Made by a program: the position numbers and the translations under genes | The notes under the pieces: generated by a model | Seen by the model: the letters and a program-made list of their open reading frames with translations, nothing else | Told to the model about the DNA's origin: nothing | Database searches by the model: none | Source of the DNA: Aliiroseovarius sp. F20344 | GTDB taxonomy: Bacteria; Pseudomonadota; Alphaproteobacteria; Rhodobacterales; Rhodobacteraceae | Direction: 5' to 3' | Length of the DNA: 64,000 nt | Assembly (NCBI RefSeq): GCF_023016155.1 | Contig: NZ_JALKBG010000005.1 | Span: forward strand, 62,001 to 126,000 | Shown: piece by piece, positions 52,344 to 62,288 of the stretch | Numbering within the stretch: position 1 is the first letter of the stretch | Layout of the letters: each line of letters opens with the position of its first letter

Positions 52344-53248
52344 ATTTTCAACACCCTCAAAGCCAACAATGTGACCCAATAGCTGGGCCCGGGTCCTTTC
52401 TCAGGGCCTAAAGTGTCGCCTTTCTGGGAGGCGTAAATCGGCCAGCGCCCATCGGCACGGCGTTTCGACGCGATCACGTCCAGTGCGTCTTTCATCCGTG
52501 GATCATAAGCGCATCCAGCATTGCGGAAATGGTCCAACGCGCGCAGCACGTTGTATCTCCAGCGCGGTGGATAGGGAAATCGTAGGAACTCTGACTTGAT
52601 GATCCGCCCGGTTCGGTCCGAGCGATAAAACCGGTGCTGTAGGATGAATTCCCGGCCAGCTTCGGCTGCAGCGCGTGCCTCTGCTACTCGATACGAATGT
52701 CCGGCGCAGATGTATTCATGCAAGCCTTCAACGATCGACAGCGTAGAATGCAGGGACGAATGTACTGCTCCCGAGCGGTTTTTGCGACAATTCCAGCCGC
52801 CATCGAACATCTGTTGCGACAGAAGCCAATCTAGAACCTCTGCAGCGTGCGTTTCCTCTAACCCAAATGCGCATCCAAAATTCAGAAACATGCCATTGAT
52901 ACAAACATCCGCCTTGGCAACGCCGGGTGCATGACCCAGCCCGCCTTCGCCCGCCATATGCGTGCACGCCACCTGATTGAGCAGCGCCGCAATTTCTGGG
53001 AGAGCAACCAAACCCATCTCTTTCAATTCTAGCAGGATGTAATGGGTGCAGGCCCAACGGGGACGATAATATCCGTCACCCCAACCGCCATCCGTGCCGC
53101 GCAATGCCAATAGCCTCTCAACCTGACCGCCTTTCAACATTGCGTGACGCATTTTAAACCTGTCTTCTCCCAACAGGTCACGTGAGGTTTGGTACGCGAT
53201 GGCAGGATCCCCTGCCATCAACCATTTGATGATGTCGCCTTGATCCAT
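52328..53248 (-). CDS. Prenyltransferase/squalene-cyclase-like repeat protein of unknown function
   Basis: A 306-residue protein with alpha/alpha-toroid-type repeats: QRGT-like [50 protein letters not shown] and [14 protein letters not shown], spaced as in terpenoid-cyclase/protein-prenyltransferase folds. The Asp-rich catalytic motif of squalene cyclases is not seen, so enzymatic activity is doubtful. I use ATG 53248 with AAAGG upstream; an ATG at 53275 is possible. It is divergent from rpsA. Confidence 0.65.
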   Translation of the reverse strand: MDQGDIIKWLMAGDPAIAYQTSRDLLGEDRFKMRHAMLKGGQVERLLALRGTDGGWGDGYYRPRWACTHYILLELKEMGLVALPEIAALLNQVACTHMAGEGGLGHAPGVAKADVCINGMFLNFGCAFGLEETHAAEVLDWLLSQQMFDGGWNCRKNRSGAVHSSLHSTLSIVEGLHEYICAGHSYRVAEARAAAEAGREFILQHRFYRSDRTGRIIKSEFLRFPYPPRWRYNVLRALDHFRNAGCAYDPRMKDALDVIASKRRADGRWPIYASQKGDTLGPEKGPGPSYWVTLLALRVLKIYPRA

Positions 53249-53497
53249 TCTGCCTTTATAGGCTTCCCTCGCCATCCCGCTATGATCTGCATCAGCCCTT
53301 GATTTACAGGCAGAATCCGCGTAATCCCCGCCCTTGTCGACAAGGTGTAAATGCCGCGACTCAGGGAAAGACAGGCAGGGTCGGTGCTCCGGCCCTCTTT
53401 GTTTTGCGTCTAACCTGTTGACCAAATTGGGAAATCCAAGACCGGCGGAGACAACCGCTCGGCCCGTGAAAATGACTGTAAAGGAATGAAACGCCAC

Positions 53498-55174
53498 ATG
53501 GCTAACGCAACTATGGAGGAATTCGAAGCCCTCCTTAATGAAAGCTTCGAAATGGACACGCCCGATGAGGGTTCTGTTGTCAAAGGTAAAGTCATCGCTA
53601 TTGAAGCTGGCCAAGCCATCATCGACGTAGGCTACAAAATGGAAGGCCGCGTTGATTTAAAAGAATTCGCAAACCCGGGTGAAGCCCCTGAAATCGCTGT
53701 AGGCGACGAAGTGGAAGTCTACCTGCGCGCGGCTGAAAACGCCCGCGGCGAAGCTGTTATCTCGCGCGAGATGGCCCGCCGTGAAGAAGCATGGGACCGC
53801 CTGGAAAAAGCATACGCAGACGATGCACGCGTCGAAGGCGCGATCTTCGGTCGCGTCAAAGGCGGCTTCACCGTCGATCTGGGCGGCGCTGTTGCGTTCC
53901 TGCCCGGCTCGCAGGTTGACGTGCGCCCCGTACGCGACGCTGGCCCGCTGATGGGTCTGAAGCAACCATTCCAGATCCTGAAAATGGACCGTCGCCGTGG
54001 CAACATCGTTGTTTCGCGTCGCGCAATCCTGGAAGAGTCGCGTGCTGAACAGCGTGCTGAAGTCATCGGCAACCTGTCCGAGGGCCAAGCTGTTGACGGC
54101 GTCGTCAAGAACATCACCGAATATGGTGCGTTTGTTGACCTGGGCGGCGTAGACGGTCTGCTGCACGTCACTGACATGGCATGGCGCCGTGTGAACCATC
54201 CTTCTGAGATCCTGACGATCGGCGAAACCATCAAGGTTCAGGTCATCAAGATCAACAAAGAGACCCACCGTATCTCGCTTGGTATGAAGCAGCTGCAGGA
54301 CGATCCGTGGGATCTGGTTGCTGGCAAGTACCCGCTGGAATCGGTGCACACTGGCCGCGTGACCAACATCACCGACTACGGTGCATTTGTTGAGCTGGAG
54401 CCGGGTGTTGAAGGTCTGGTGCACGTATCCGAAATGTCGTGGACCAAGAAGAACGTTCACCCAGGCAAGATCGTGTCGACCTCGCAAGAAGTCGAAGTCA
54501 TGGTTCTGGAAATCGACGGCGCCAAGCGTCGCGTATCTCTGGGCCTGAAGCAGACCATGCGTAACCCATGGGAAGTGTTCGCAGAAACACACCCCGAGGG
54601 CACCGAGGTCGAAGGCGAAGTCAAGAACATCACCGAATTCGGTCTGTTCATTGGTCTCGACGGCGAAATCGACGGCATGGTTCACCTGTCGGACATCTCG
54701 TGGGACCAGCGTGGCGAAGAAGCCATTCAGGACTTCAAAAAGGGCGACATCGTCAAAGCTGTTGTGTCGGAAGTTGACACCGACAAAGAGCGTATCTCTC
54801 TGTCGATCAAAGCACTGGACGGCGACCCCTTCGCAGAAGCTGTTGGCGGCGTGAAGCGCGGCTCGATCGTGACTGTTGAAGTGACCGCGATTGAAGATGG
54901 CGGCATCGAAGTCGAGTATGAAGGCATGAAATCCTTCATCCGTCGTTCGGACCTGTCGCGTGACCGTGCTGAGCAGCGCCCCGAGCGCTTCCAGGTCGGT
55001 GACAAGATGGACGTTCGCGTGACCAATGTTGACGCGAAGTCGCGTCGTCTGGGTCTGTCGATCAAGGCACGCGAGATCGCGGAAGAGAAAGAAGCCGTAG
55101 AACAGTATGGTTCGTCGGATTCGGGTGCATCGCTGGGTGATATCCTGGGCGCCGCTCTGAAGCAGGACGACTAA
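53498..55174 (+). CDS. rpsA: 30S ribosomal protein S1
   Basis: A 558-residue translation-initiation protein with six S1 (OB-fold) repeats, the last four with the classic V..I..YGAFV.L..G..GL.H.S pattern. ATG 53498 (MANATMEEFEALL) is chosen by family similarity; an ATG 12 bases upstream overlaps the AAAGGA ribosome site. Codon use is strongly biased, as for a highly expressed gene. It ends at a strong terminator before ihfB. Confidence 0.96.
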   Translation: MANATMEEFEALLNESFEMDTPDEGSVVKGKVIAIEAGQAIIDVGYKMEGRVDLKEFANPGEAPEIAVGDEVEVYLRAAENARGEAVISREMARREEAWDRLEKAYADDARVEGAIFGRVKGGFTVDLGGAVAFLPGSQVDVRPVRDAGPLMGLKQPFQILKMDRRRGNIVVSRRAILEESRAEQRAEVIGNLSEGQAVDGVVKNITEYGAFVDLGGVDGLLHVTDMAWRRVNHPSEILTIGETIKVQVIKINKETHRISLGMKQLQDDPWDLVAGKYPLESVHTGRVTNITDYGAFVELEPGVEGLVHVSEMSWTKKNVHPGKIVSTSQEVEVMVLEIDGAKRRVSLGLKQTMRNPWEVFAETHPEGTEVEGEVKNITEFGLFIGLDGEIDGMVHLSDISWDQRGEEAIQDFKKGDIVKAVVSEVDTDKERISLSIKALDGDPFAEAVGGVKRGSIVTVEVTAIEDGGIEVEYEGMKSFIRRSDLSRDRAEQRPERFQVGDKMDVRVTNVDAKSRRLGLSIKAREIAEEKEAVEQYGSSDSGASLGDILGAALKQDD

Positions 55175-55193
55175 GTCCTCTGCCAAATTGATG

Positions 55194-55230
55194 AAACGGC
55201 CCTGCGCAATGCGTGGGGCCGTTTTCTTTT
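55194..55230 (+). terminator. Intrinsic terminator of rpsA
   Basis: The stem AACGGCCC (55195-55202) pairs with GGGCCGTT (55216-55223), followed by TTCTTTT. It uncouples rpsA from ihfB, which therefore needs its own promoter in the following 230 AT-richer bases. Confidence 0.88.
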
Positions 55231-55461
55231 CGGATGCCTCGAATCACAAGGGTTGCTTGCGACCGAGCAAAGCATTGACCCGCAGTGTGGGTGCCATGTG
55301 CATTTGCAGCATGCTGGAAATCCCGCGGAAAACGGCAAAAATTTGTTAGATTCAGGCTTTCTTGCCTGCCAAGACTTGTATCCTAGGGCTTGGTTTGCTC
55401 CTATACTTGGACAGAATAAGGATGCAAAATCCATTAGATAGACCAATTTGGGGGGACCAGG

Positions 55462-55743
55462 ATGATCCGGTCTGAACTGATCCAGAAGATCGCGGATGAA
55501 AATCCGCACCTCTATCAGCGTGATGTCGAACGCATTGTGAACAGCATTTTCGAAGAGATCATTGAAGCTATGGCTCGTGGTGATCGGGTCGAACTGCGCG
55601 GCTTTGGCGCATTTTCAGTCAAGAAAAGAGATGCTCGTATCGGCCGCAATCCACGCACGGGTGAGTCGGTGCAAGTCGAAGAAAAACATGTGCCGTTTTT
55701 CAAAACCGGCAAGCTTTTGCGGGACCGGCTAAACGGCAAGTAA
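55462..55743 (+). CDS. ihfB: Integration host factor subunit beta
   Basis: A 93-residue DNA-bending protein. The family arm motif [26 protein letters not shown] and the beta-subunit start [11 protein letters not shown] are clear. The ribosome site region GGGGGGACCAGG is strong. It is located after rpsA as in most Proteobacteria. Confidence 0.95.
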   Translation: MIRSELIQKIADENPHLYQRDVERIVNSIFEEIIEAMARGDRVELRGFGAFSVKKRDARIGRNPRTGESVQVEEKHVPFFKTGKLLRDRLNGK

Positions 55744-55753
55744 GAGGTTCTAC

Positions 55754-56104
55754 ATGCGGTATATCCGTTACGCCTTTTTGGCGGCACTTGGTGTTGTTCT
55801 GATCACGGTCGCGCTGGCCAATCGGGGCAGCGTGACTTTGAACATCCTTCCCAGCGAGCTTTCTGGCTTTTTGGGGTGGAGCTGGTCCATCACGCTTCCA
55901 CTTTTCGTCGTCATCTTCGGAGGCGTCGTGGCAGGTATCTTGATTGGGTTCGTTTGGGAATGGCTTCGCGAGCATAAGCTGCGCGCTGAAAGCGCCCGCA
56001 ATCGCCGCGAGCGTGACCAGTTGGCGCGCGAAGTGAAATCTCTGCGTGAACCCAAAGCCCGCACCGGCGATGATGTGTTGGCTTTGCTGGATAAGACCAG
56101 CTGA
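55754..56104 (+). CDS. LapA-domain (DUF1049) membrane protein
   Basis: A 116-residue protein with two transmembrane segments (about 5-22 and 42-66) and a charged coiled-coil tail rich in Arg/Glu. It resembles the lipopolysaccharide-assembly LapA family. It lies 10 bases after ihfB and 5 bases before trpF, likely co-transcribed with both. Confidence 0.8.
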   Translation: MRYIRYAFLAALGVVLITVALANRGSVTLNILPSELSGFLGWSWSITLPLFVVIFGGVVAGILIGFVWEWLREHKLRAESARNRRERDQLAREVKSLREPKARTGDDVLALLDKTS

Positions 56105-56109
56105 AACAG

Positions 56110-56754
56110 ATGAGCATTTCGGTAAAGATCTGTGGGCTGAAAGACCCCGCACAGCTAGCGGCTGCGGTTGACGCAGGTGCGCGCTATATCGGGTTCAATT
56201 TCTTTCCCAAAAGCCCGCGCTCGGTTACCTTAGATCAGGCAGCCGCGCTGATGTTGGACGTGCCGACGGGCGTGGCCAAAGTTTCTTTGGTCGTGGATAT
56301 GGATAACGCCGGGATTGAGGATATCGTCAAACACACGACGACTGACATGATCCAGTTGCACGGCTCTGAAAGCCCTGAACGTGTGGCCGAAGTGAAGGCC
56401 ATTTTTGGACTGCCGGTGATCAAGGCCATTGGGATTTCGGGCCCGGATGACGTGGCGCAAATTGAGCGCTTTGCCGGAGTTGCCGATCAGTTGCTGATTG
56501 ATGCAAAAGCGCCCAAAGGGGCCGATCTGCCCGGTGGCAATGGTGTCACGTTTGACTGGAGACTGGTGCAGCGGAAATACTGGCCGTGTCCTTGGATGCT
56601 GGCGGGGGGGCTGACGCCTGAAAATGTCGCTGAAGCCATCCGTTTGACGGGTGCAAATCAGGTCGATGTATCGTCAGGGGTTGAAACCGCGCCCGGTATC
56701 AAGGATGAGGGACTGATTGCGGCCTTCTGCGCCGCTGCACACGGTGCCGGTTAA
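56110..56754 (+). CDS. trpF: Phosphoribosylanthranilate isomerase
   Basis: A 214-residue TIM-barrel enzyme of tryptophan synthesis. The catalytic Cys is in VKICGLKD, the Asp near [10 protein letters not shown], and the phosphate site is ending VDVSSGVE. It immediately precedes trpB (20-base gap), the typical alphaproteobacterial pair. Confidence 0.94.
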   Translation: MSISVKICGLKDPAQLAAAVDAGARYIGFNFFPKSPRSVTLDQAAALMLDVPTGVAKVSLVVDMDNAGIEDIVKHTTTDMIQLHGSESPERVAEVKAIFGLPVIKAIGISGPDDVAQIERFAGVADQLLIDAKAPKGADLPGGNGVTFDWRLVQRKYWPCPWMLAGGLTPENVAEAIRLTGANQVDVSSGVETAPGIKDEGLIAAFCAAAHGAG

Positions 56755-56774
56755 GGCAAAAGGGGGGTATGCCC

Positions 56775-58022
56775 ATGTCCAACGATCTGTTCAACAGCTT
56801 CATGAATGGCCCTGATGAAAAGGGCCGGTTTGGTGATTTCGGCGGGCGTTTCGTCTCGGAAACGTTGATGCCGCTGATCCTTGATCTTGAAGCAGAGTAT
56901 GAAAAAGCCAAGACTGACGACAGTTTCTGGGCGGAAATGCAGGATCTTTGGACCCACTATGTCGGCCGCCCCAGCCCGCTTTACTTTGCAGAAGGTCTGA
57001 CCAAGCATCTGGGCGGCGCAAAGGTCTATATGAAGCGGGACGAGCTGAACCACACCGGTGCGCATAAGATCAACAATGTACTTGGCCAAATTCTGTTGGC
57101 GCGCCGTATGGGCAAAACGCGTATCATCGCCGAGACCGGGGCAGGCCAACACGGTGTTGCGACAGCCACGGTTTGTGCGAAATTTGGTCTTAAGTGTATC
57201 GTCTATATGGGTGCGCATGACGTGCAGCGTCAGGCCCCGAATGTTTTCCGCATGCGTCTTTTGGGCGCTGAAGTGATCGCCGTTGAAAGCGGTCGCGGAA
57301 CGTTGAAAGATGCTATGAACGACGCGTTGCGCGATTGGGTAACCAACGTGGCCGACACGTTCTATTGCATCGGCACCGCTGCTGGCCCCCATCCTTATCC
57401 AGCTATGGTTCGCGATTTCCAGTCGATCATCGGTAAGGAAACCAAAGAACAGATGCAGAAGGCCGAAGGGCGTCTGCCTGACACCATCATCGCGGCCATC
57501 GGTGGCGGGTCGAACGCGATTGGTCTGTTCTATCCGTTCCTCGACGACAAAAGCGTAAACATCATTGGTGTCGAGGCTGGCGGCAAAGGTGTGAATGACG
57601 ACATGGAGCACTGCGCATCGCTGACCGGTGGTCGCCCCGGCGTGCTGCATGGCAACCGCACCTTCCTGTTGCAGGATGATGATGGGCAGATCCTTGACGG
57701 CTATTCAATCTCAGCAGGGCTGGACTATCCGGGCATCGGACCCGAACATAGCTGGCTGCACGAGATTGGGCGCGCAGAATATGTTGCTATCACCGACAAG
57801 GAAGCTCTGGATGCGTTCCAGCTTTGCTGTTCGACCGAAGGGATCATCCCTGCGCTTGAGCCCTGCCACGCGCTGGCTCATGTAACGAAGATCGCCCCGA
57901 AGCTGCCCAAGGACCACATAATCTGCATGAATATGTGCGGACGTGGTGACAAGGACATCTTTACGGTCGCCAAGTATCTGGGCTTTGACATGTCCGACAC
58001 TGAAGGACGTTCGGTGGACTAA
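56775..58022 (+). CDS. trpB: Tryptophan synthase beta chain
   Basis: A 415-residue PLP enzyme joining indole and serine. The PLP Lys lies in HTGAHKINN, the phosphate loop is GGGSNAIG and the signature [13 protein letters not shown] is present. I prefer ATG 56775 over 56769 because the GGGGGG ribosome site is then at normal distance. The trpA partner is not in the window. It converges with a serine hydrolase gene six bases away. Confidence 0.95.
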   Translation: MSNDLFNSFMNGPDEKGRFGDFGGRFVSETLMPLILDLEAEYEKAKTDDSFWAEMQDLWTHYVGRPSPLYFAEGLTKHLGGAKVYMKRDELNHTGAHKINNVLGQILLARRMGKTRIIAETGAGQHGVATATVCAKFGLKCIVYMGAHDVQRQAPNVFRMRLLGAEVIAVESGRGTLKDAMNDALRDWVTNVADTFYCIGTAAGPHPYPAMVRDFQSIIGKETKEQMQKAEGRLPDTIIAAIGGGSNAIGLFYPFLDDKSVNIIGVEAGGKGVNDDMEHCASLTGGRPGVLHGNRTFLLQDDDGQILDGYSISAGLDYPGIGPEHSWLHEIGRAEYVAITDKEALDAFQLCCSTEGIIPALEPCHALAHVTKIAPKLPKDHIICMNMCGRGDKDIFTVAKYLGFDMSDTEGRSVD

Positions 58023-58028
58023 CTGGGT

Positions 58029-59195
58029 TCAGTCCATCGACGATGCGATCTTACGAAACATCGCGATGTTGGTGTCATTCACGCCGTCTTCTCGGAACCC
58101 GCGATCTGCGGCATTTGTGGCGATCACCACGTCGCGATTTGTGTCGATATAGATGTACTGACCATAGATGCCGCGCCCGAAATACTCACCCTCGGGCGCA
58201 TCGGAGGCCATCCACCATTGATAGCCGTATTTCTGTTCTCCAGCGGCTGTCGGGGCAGAGGGGGTGGTAGAGGTTGCAACCCAATCTGCCGGAACGATTT
58301 GTTGGCCATTCCACTGCCCGTCCTGAAGGAACATCTGCCCGAACCGGGCATAATCACGTGTGCGCAAATTCAATCCGCCTAGCACAAAGGCAACTCCATA
58401 TCCGTCTGTCAGATAATACGGGGCGTCTTCTAACCCCATCGGTTCGATTATCCGGGTTTGCAGAAGCTCCGAGATGGATTTCCCAGTGGCCCCCCGGATC
58501 ACCATGCCGATGATATGCGTGTCGATCGAGACATATTGCCAAGTTTCACCGGGGCCTGTGAACGTCTCGGTCAGTCCGGCGGCAAATTCATCCATGGATT
58601 GCCCAAGGGCCAGCACACGGCCCATGCGGTTGATGTCAGAATTGAAGTCCAGATAGTCCTCGTCAAACACGACACCAGAAGACATGTTCAGTACGTTTCG
58701 GATCGTCGCACCTTCATATGCACTGCCATTTAGGGCCGGTACATAAAGCTCAACCGGATCATCAAGCGATGCGATAGCGCCGTCGGCCAGAACAATACCG
58801 GTCAGCGCTGAAAGGAAGCTTTTCGCCACGGACCAGCTGATCCTGCGATCCTCTGCACCGGTGCCAAGATAATAGTCTTCAAACCGCAGCCTGCCGTTCT
58901 TCAGCACCACCAATGACGTCACGCTGCGCGTCTTGATCCAATTGTCGCTACCTTCAGGCAGCGTAATCGCATCACCGATGGGAAGTTCCGAGACAGGGCC
59001 GTCGCCGCGCGCCAAACTTTGGGTTAGAAAAGCACCATCCATATGCGAGAAGTTTTGGACAATTTTCTCTTCTGAAAACAATGAGTTCACAGCAAGCAGC
59101 CGCGAGATTTCTTCGCGTTTCCAGATCGCAGCAACCACTGCCAGAACAACAACAACCAGCAAGATCTGCAACAGTCGTTTCAAGATATGACGCAT
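58029..59195 (-). CDS. Serine hydrolase (class C beta-lactamase / PBP4*-like)
   Basis: A 388-residue exported hydrolase: N-terminal membrane anchor (about 6-24), Ser-x-x-Lys motif SVAK in ISWSVAKSFLSAL, a Tyr motif in WQYVSIDTHI and GYQWWM near the C-terminus. Family members are D-aminopeptidases, esterases or 6-aminohexanoate hydrolases; a true beta-lactamase role is unlikely. ATG 59195 with GAGG spaced six bases is preferred to 59207. Confidence 0.82.
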   Translation of the reverse strand: MRHILKRLLQILLVVVVLAVVAAIWKREEISRLLAVNSLFSEEKIVQNFSHMDGAFLTQSLARGDGPVSELPIGDAITLPEGSDNWIKTRSVTSLVVLKNGRLRFEDYYLGTGAEDRRISWSVAKSFLSALTGIVLADGAIASLDDPVELYVPALNGSAYEGATIRNVLNMSSGVVFDEDYLDFNSDINRMGRVLALGQSMDEFAAGLTETFTGPGETWQYVSIDTHIIGMVIRGATGKSISELLQTRIIEPMGLEDAPYYLTDGYGVAFVLGGLNLRTRDYARFGQMFLQDGQWNGQQIVPADWVATSTTPSAPTAAGEQKYGYQWWMASDAPEGEYFGRGIYGQYIYIDTNRDVVIATNAADRGFREDGVNDTNIAMFRKIASSMD

Positions 59196-59218
59196 TTTGG
59201 ACCTCATTTACCTTTGGG

Positions 59219-60241
59219 TTAAGGTGCCGCCCAATCCACCCATCGTCCATGGAAATCGACACGACCAAGCGTCAACTTGCGATCCTCTGGCAGCAAGAAA
59301 AGCGTGATGGCCGCACCTTCCCCTTTGCGTTCATCTGCTTCCATTGACAGATGTGCGACCGGTCCGTTTTGCGAAGCGGATTTCATAGCGGCCAAACAGC
59401 GGGATTGAGTTTCTGCTGGGAAATACTGCCACGCGATCGTGTGATAGATCAGGGTCAGGTGGTCCGGCTCGACAGCTTCTAGCTGTGCTTCCAACCAATC
59501 GGCCGCGTCGCCCGGATCAACATGCGCGTCGAAAATGGACGCGGCGGCTCTGCTGCGTTCCAGGCGTTCGGGTTGATCAGCCCAAAGATATGATGACATG
59601 CGCAACAGATCATCTGGGTCTTCGACATCCATCGGCATCAGATCGACACCACGGCGTGACAAAACCGTCGGGACAGACCCTGACGGAAAATCCCCGCGCC
59701 AGTCGGGGGACAACACCACAGGCGCATCTTCTGGCCCCAACTGAACACTGCCTGCTTGAAGCGCGAACCTATCCCACATCAGGTTTAGCCCCGCGCTCGC
59801 GCCAAGTTCCAGCACGCGCATTGGCAGCGCGTAGCTCTCTGCCAACCAGTGGCCGGCTGCGATCATAACGGCTGCGCGGCGGACTTCGTTTGTCTGAGGG
59901 GGCATGTCCAACCAGCGATCCAGCGTATCTGTGTGGTCGGTAAGGGCCACTTGAAGTGCCTCTTCAATTTGCGCGTCACTTGGATAAGGATGGGGTGGGT
60001 AAATGGCCACCAGCTCTGGACAGTCTTCTGTTAGCACCAGCGCATGAAGTCCGGCCAGAAACCGAAGGGGCAAAGACTGACCAAATGCTCCGACATTCCC
60101 TTCCCATTTCAGCATTCGATCAGCGATCGGGGATCCAGAGGTCAGAATGCGCCCGGCAACACGCAATATGCGCGCCGTGAAGGGGCTGTCCAAACGTTCA
60201 TTGTTGCCTGCCTGAACCTCGAATGCGTCGCGCAAGCTCAA
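59219..60241 (-). CDS. DUF2332 family protein
   Basis: A 340-residue protein typical of DUF2332: a helical first part, then a Rossmann-like core ([20 protein letters not shown]) with the signature of SAM-dependent methyltransferases, though the activity is unproven. Its start is coupled to the end of pth by ATGA. Confidence 0.78.
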   Translation of the reverse strand: MSLRDAFEVQAGNNERLDSPFTARILRVAGRILTSGSPIADRMLKWEGNVGAFGQSLPLRFLAGLHALVLTEDCPELVAIYPPHPYPSDAQIEEALQVALTDHTDTLDRWLDMPPQTNEVRRAAVMIAAGHWLAESYALPMRVLELGASAGLNLMWDRFALQAGSVQLGPEDAPVVLSPDWRGDFPSGSVPTVLSRRGVDLMPMDVEDPDDLLRMSSYLWADQPERLERSRAAASIFDAHVDPGDAADWLEAQLEAVEPDHLTLIYHTIAWQYFPAETQSRCLAAMKSASQNGPVAHLSMEADERKGEGAAITLFLLPEDRKLTLGRVDFHGRWVDWAAP

Positions 60242-60936
60242 GAAAACTTGTCCATCAACTTCTGCAGCGGGCTGCGTGTGTCCTCAGCGGCAGGCTCATT
60301 TTTGGCTATGGGTCGAGGCTCTGGCGGTGCTTTCTTCGGCGGCACTTCGTTCCCGCCCGAAGACCGGGGAGGGTTCACGCGCCGGCCAATGGCATTCATG
60401 AACTTACCGCTGTCACCTGCGGCCAAATCGGCAGCCCCATCTGAACACCCGCGTAAAACATCATCCAGCCAATCCTGTTCCGACTTCGCGAAGTCCCGCA
60501 GCACATATCCGGCGACGGCATTTTTGTTACCCGGATGACCAATCCCCATCCGCACGCGGTGATATTCAGCACCAATATGGGCGTGAATCGACCGCAAGCC
60601 ATTGTGCCCGGCATGTCCTCCCCCGGTTTTCACGCGGCATTTGCCCGGTGCAAGGTCCAGCTCATCGTGGAAGACATACACGTCGTCAGGGGTGAGCTTG
60701 TAGAACCGCATGGCCTCCCCGACCGACTGGCCGGACAGGTTCATGAAGGTCTCAGGGCGCAGCAAGATCACCTTCTCGGCGTTAAGCTTGCCTTCACTGA
60801 CGCTTCCTTGGAACTTGCCGCGCCAAGGGGCGAACCCGTGATCCTCGGCGATATGTTCAACTGCCATGAAGCCAATATTATGCCGATTGCCTGCATATTT
60901 CGCGCCTGGATTTCCAAGGCCGACGAACAGTTTCAT
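60238..60936 (-). CDS. pth: Peptidyl-tRNA hydrolase
   Basis: A 232-residue enzyme recycling peptidyl-tRNAs. Active-site Asn and His lie in [20 protein letters not shown], and Asp in [11 protein letters not shown]. The C-terminal 40 residues form a Pro-rich, charged extension common in Rhodobacterales. It follows rplY in the typical rplY-pth order. Confidence 0.94.
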   Translation of the reverse strand: MKLFVGLGNPGAKYAGNRHNIGFMAVEHIAEDHGFAPWRGKFQGSVSEGKLNAEKVILLRPETFMNLSGQSVGEAMRFYKLTPDDVYVFHDELDLAPGKCRVKTGGGHAGHNGLRSIHAHIGAEYHRVRMGIGHPGNKNAVAGYVLRDFAKSEQDWLDDVLRGCSDGAADLAAGDSGKFMNAIGRRVNPPRSSGGNEVPPKKAPPEPRPIAKNEPAAEDTRSPLQKLMDKFS

Positions 60937-61070
60937 ATGCGTTTTTCCTTCTGGACATCAGGGGGGGAGAACCTGAAATTATCATTTTAGGTAATCTACT
61001 TGGCCTGATCCAGAGTGGCAAATACTCCCATGTGGCCGTTTATTTGCCAAATTGGGACATACTTCGGGTC

Positions 61071-61101
61071 AAAAAAAACGGGACCCCGAAGGATCCCGTT
61101 T
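61071..61101 (-). terminator. Intrinsic terminator of rplY
   Basis: The minus-strand stem AAACGGGA/TCCCGTTT (61094-61101 with 61076-61083) is followed by a run of eight U's. It separates rplY from pth, which must start from the region around 60940-61070. Confidence 0.85.
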
Positions 61102-61124
61102 CCAAATACCTTTTCAGGTCTTGT

Positions 61125-61775
61125 TTATTCTTCTGCAGCGGGTGCCTCTTCGGCAGCTGTTTCTTCTGCTTCACCTTCAGCTTCGCCGTCATCTTCAGAG
61201 CGCAGCGAACTTGGTGCCGAAATGTTGGCAATGACGAAGTCACGGTCAATAGTCGTTTTGGCGCCTTCAGGCAGCGTCACGTCCGAGATGTGGATTACGT
61301 CACCAACTTCACGACCGGTCAGATCAACAACGATCTTCTCAGGAATTTCGCCGGCCAGAACGTTCAGCTCGACTTCTGGACGCACGATGGTCAGAACGCC
61401 ACCGCGTTTCAGGCCGGGTGCTTCTTCTTCGTTCTCGAAATCAACGTGGATGAACAGGCTGATCCGGCTGGTGCGGCGTAGGCGCATCAGGTCCAGATGG
61501 GTCGGCAGATCTTTAACAACATCACGCTGTACGTTGCGGCAGATCACACGAACGTCTTCATGACCGTCAACCTTCAGGTTCCACAGGGTCGAAAGGAAAC
61601 GACCGGCCTTCAGCTTTTTGAACAGCTCGTTGAAGGGGATGTTGATAGCGAGCGGCTCTTCGCCACCGCCGTATACGATACCCGGTACCTGGCCTTCGCG
61701 GCGAGCTTGACGAGCGGCCCCCTTGCCTGTCCCCGTACGTACCGTGGCGTCAAGATTCGGAATCTCACGTGCCAT
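61125..61775 (-). CDS. rplY: 50S ribosomal protein L25 (general stress protein Ctc type)
   Basis: A 216-residue L25/TL5/CTC protein: N-terminal 5S-rRNA-binding domain (about 1-95: [21 protein letters not shown]) and a C-terminal TL5-like beta domain, ending in an Ala/Glu-rich acidic tail. An upstream AATGGAGAAAACC-type region provides the ribosome site. Confidence 0.94.
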   Translation of the reverse strand: MAREIPNLDATVRTGTGKGAARQARREGQVPGIVYGGGEEPLAINIPFNELFKKLKAGRFLSTLWNLKVDGHEDVRVICRNVQRDVVKDLPTHLDLMRLRRTSRISLFIHVDFENEEEAPGLKRGGVLTIVRPEVELNVLAGEIPEKIVVDLTGREVGDVIHISDVTLPEGAKTTIDRDFVIANISAPSSLRSEDDGEAEGEAEETAAEEAPAAEE

Positions 61776-61898
61776 TGGTTTTCTCCATTAACAATTAGGT
61801 GCGGGAATCCTCCAAGGGTGTAAGCCCCGCAGTGAAGCCGTGCCTATAGACCGGATTGGTTCCAATGAAAAGAGGAGAAACGCGTCTGACGCGTGGTT

Positions 61899-62288
61899 TC
61901 ATTGGTGTTCCACCCGTCTTCGCTGCATGTCTTGCTGCGCGCGCAGTGTTTTATCTTGGATAGCTTTGGCCGCAGAATCGCGCCCAAAGGCCAATCGAGC
62001 GCTCGAAGTCATCTCTTCATGCTTGGCCCGCGCCAGAGCAAGTTGGATATTTAGGTGACGCAACTGCCCCTCGGCCTGTTTTTGCCATCGGTCAAAATGC
62101 CCGCACGAGAGGGCTGGATTCTGCCCCGTTTCGGCATCAAGTCCCGGTAGGTGTAGTAGGCGATCCCGAAGGTCTGCAATCAGCCCTTCAAGATGCACAA
62201 TTGTCGCCGCGCTGGCAGAAAGTTCTGCCATGGCGTGATCAAGTTTCATCGCGGTCAGATCCGCAAGTTGCGCGATAGGTTCAGCCAT
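61899..62288 (-). CDS. Coiled-coil protein downstream of flhB
   Basis: A 129-residue, highly helical, charged protein without membrane segments. Heptad-like stretches extend over most of its length (HLEGLIADLRDRLLHL, WQKQAEGQLRHLNIQLALARAKHEEM). The start overlaps the flhB stop by eight bases. It may be a flagellar chaperone-like (FliJ-like) protein, but this is context-based inference. Confidence 0.65.
   Translation of the reverse strand: MAEPIAQLADLTAMKLDHAMAELSASAATIVHLEGLIADLRDRLLHLPGLDAETGQNPALSCGHFDRWQKQAEGQLRHLNIQLALARAKHEEMTSSARLAFGRDSAAKAIQDKTLRAQQDMQRRRVEHQ

Noticed and set aside
53657-55186. 509-codon open frame antisense to rpsA
   Set aside because: It mirrors the strongly codon-biased rpsA gene; its product has no family resemblance and is an artefact of GC-rich third positions.
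55231-55461. Possible tRNA or other RNA gene in the rpsA-ihfB gap
   Set aside because: No cloverleaf or CCA-adjacent acceptor pattern could be drawn; the AT-rich stretch looks like an ihfB promoter region, but I could not place -35/-10 boxes with normal spacing.
56751-57650. 299-codon open frame antisense to trpB
   Set aside because: trpB is unmistakable on the plus strand; the mirror frame shows no recognisable domain.
58029-59195. Reading the serine hydrolase as a beta-lactamase regulated by the BlaI/M56 pair
   Set aside because: It is 56 kb away, resembles general class C-type hydrolases rather than AmpC, and no shared operator was seen.
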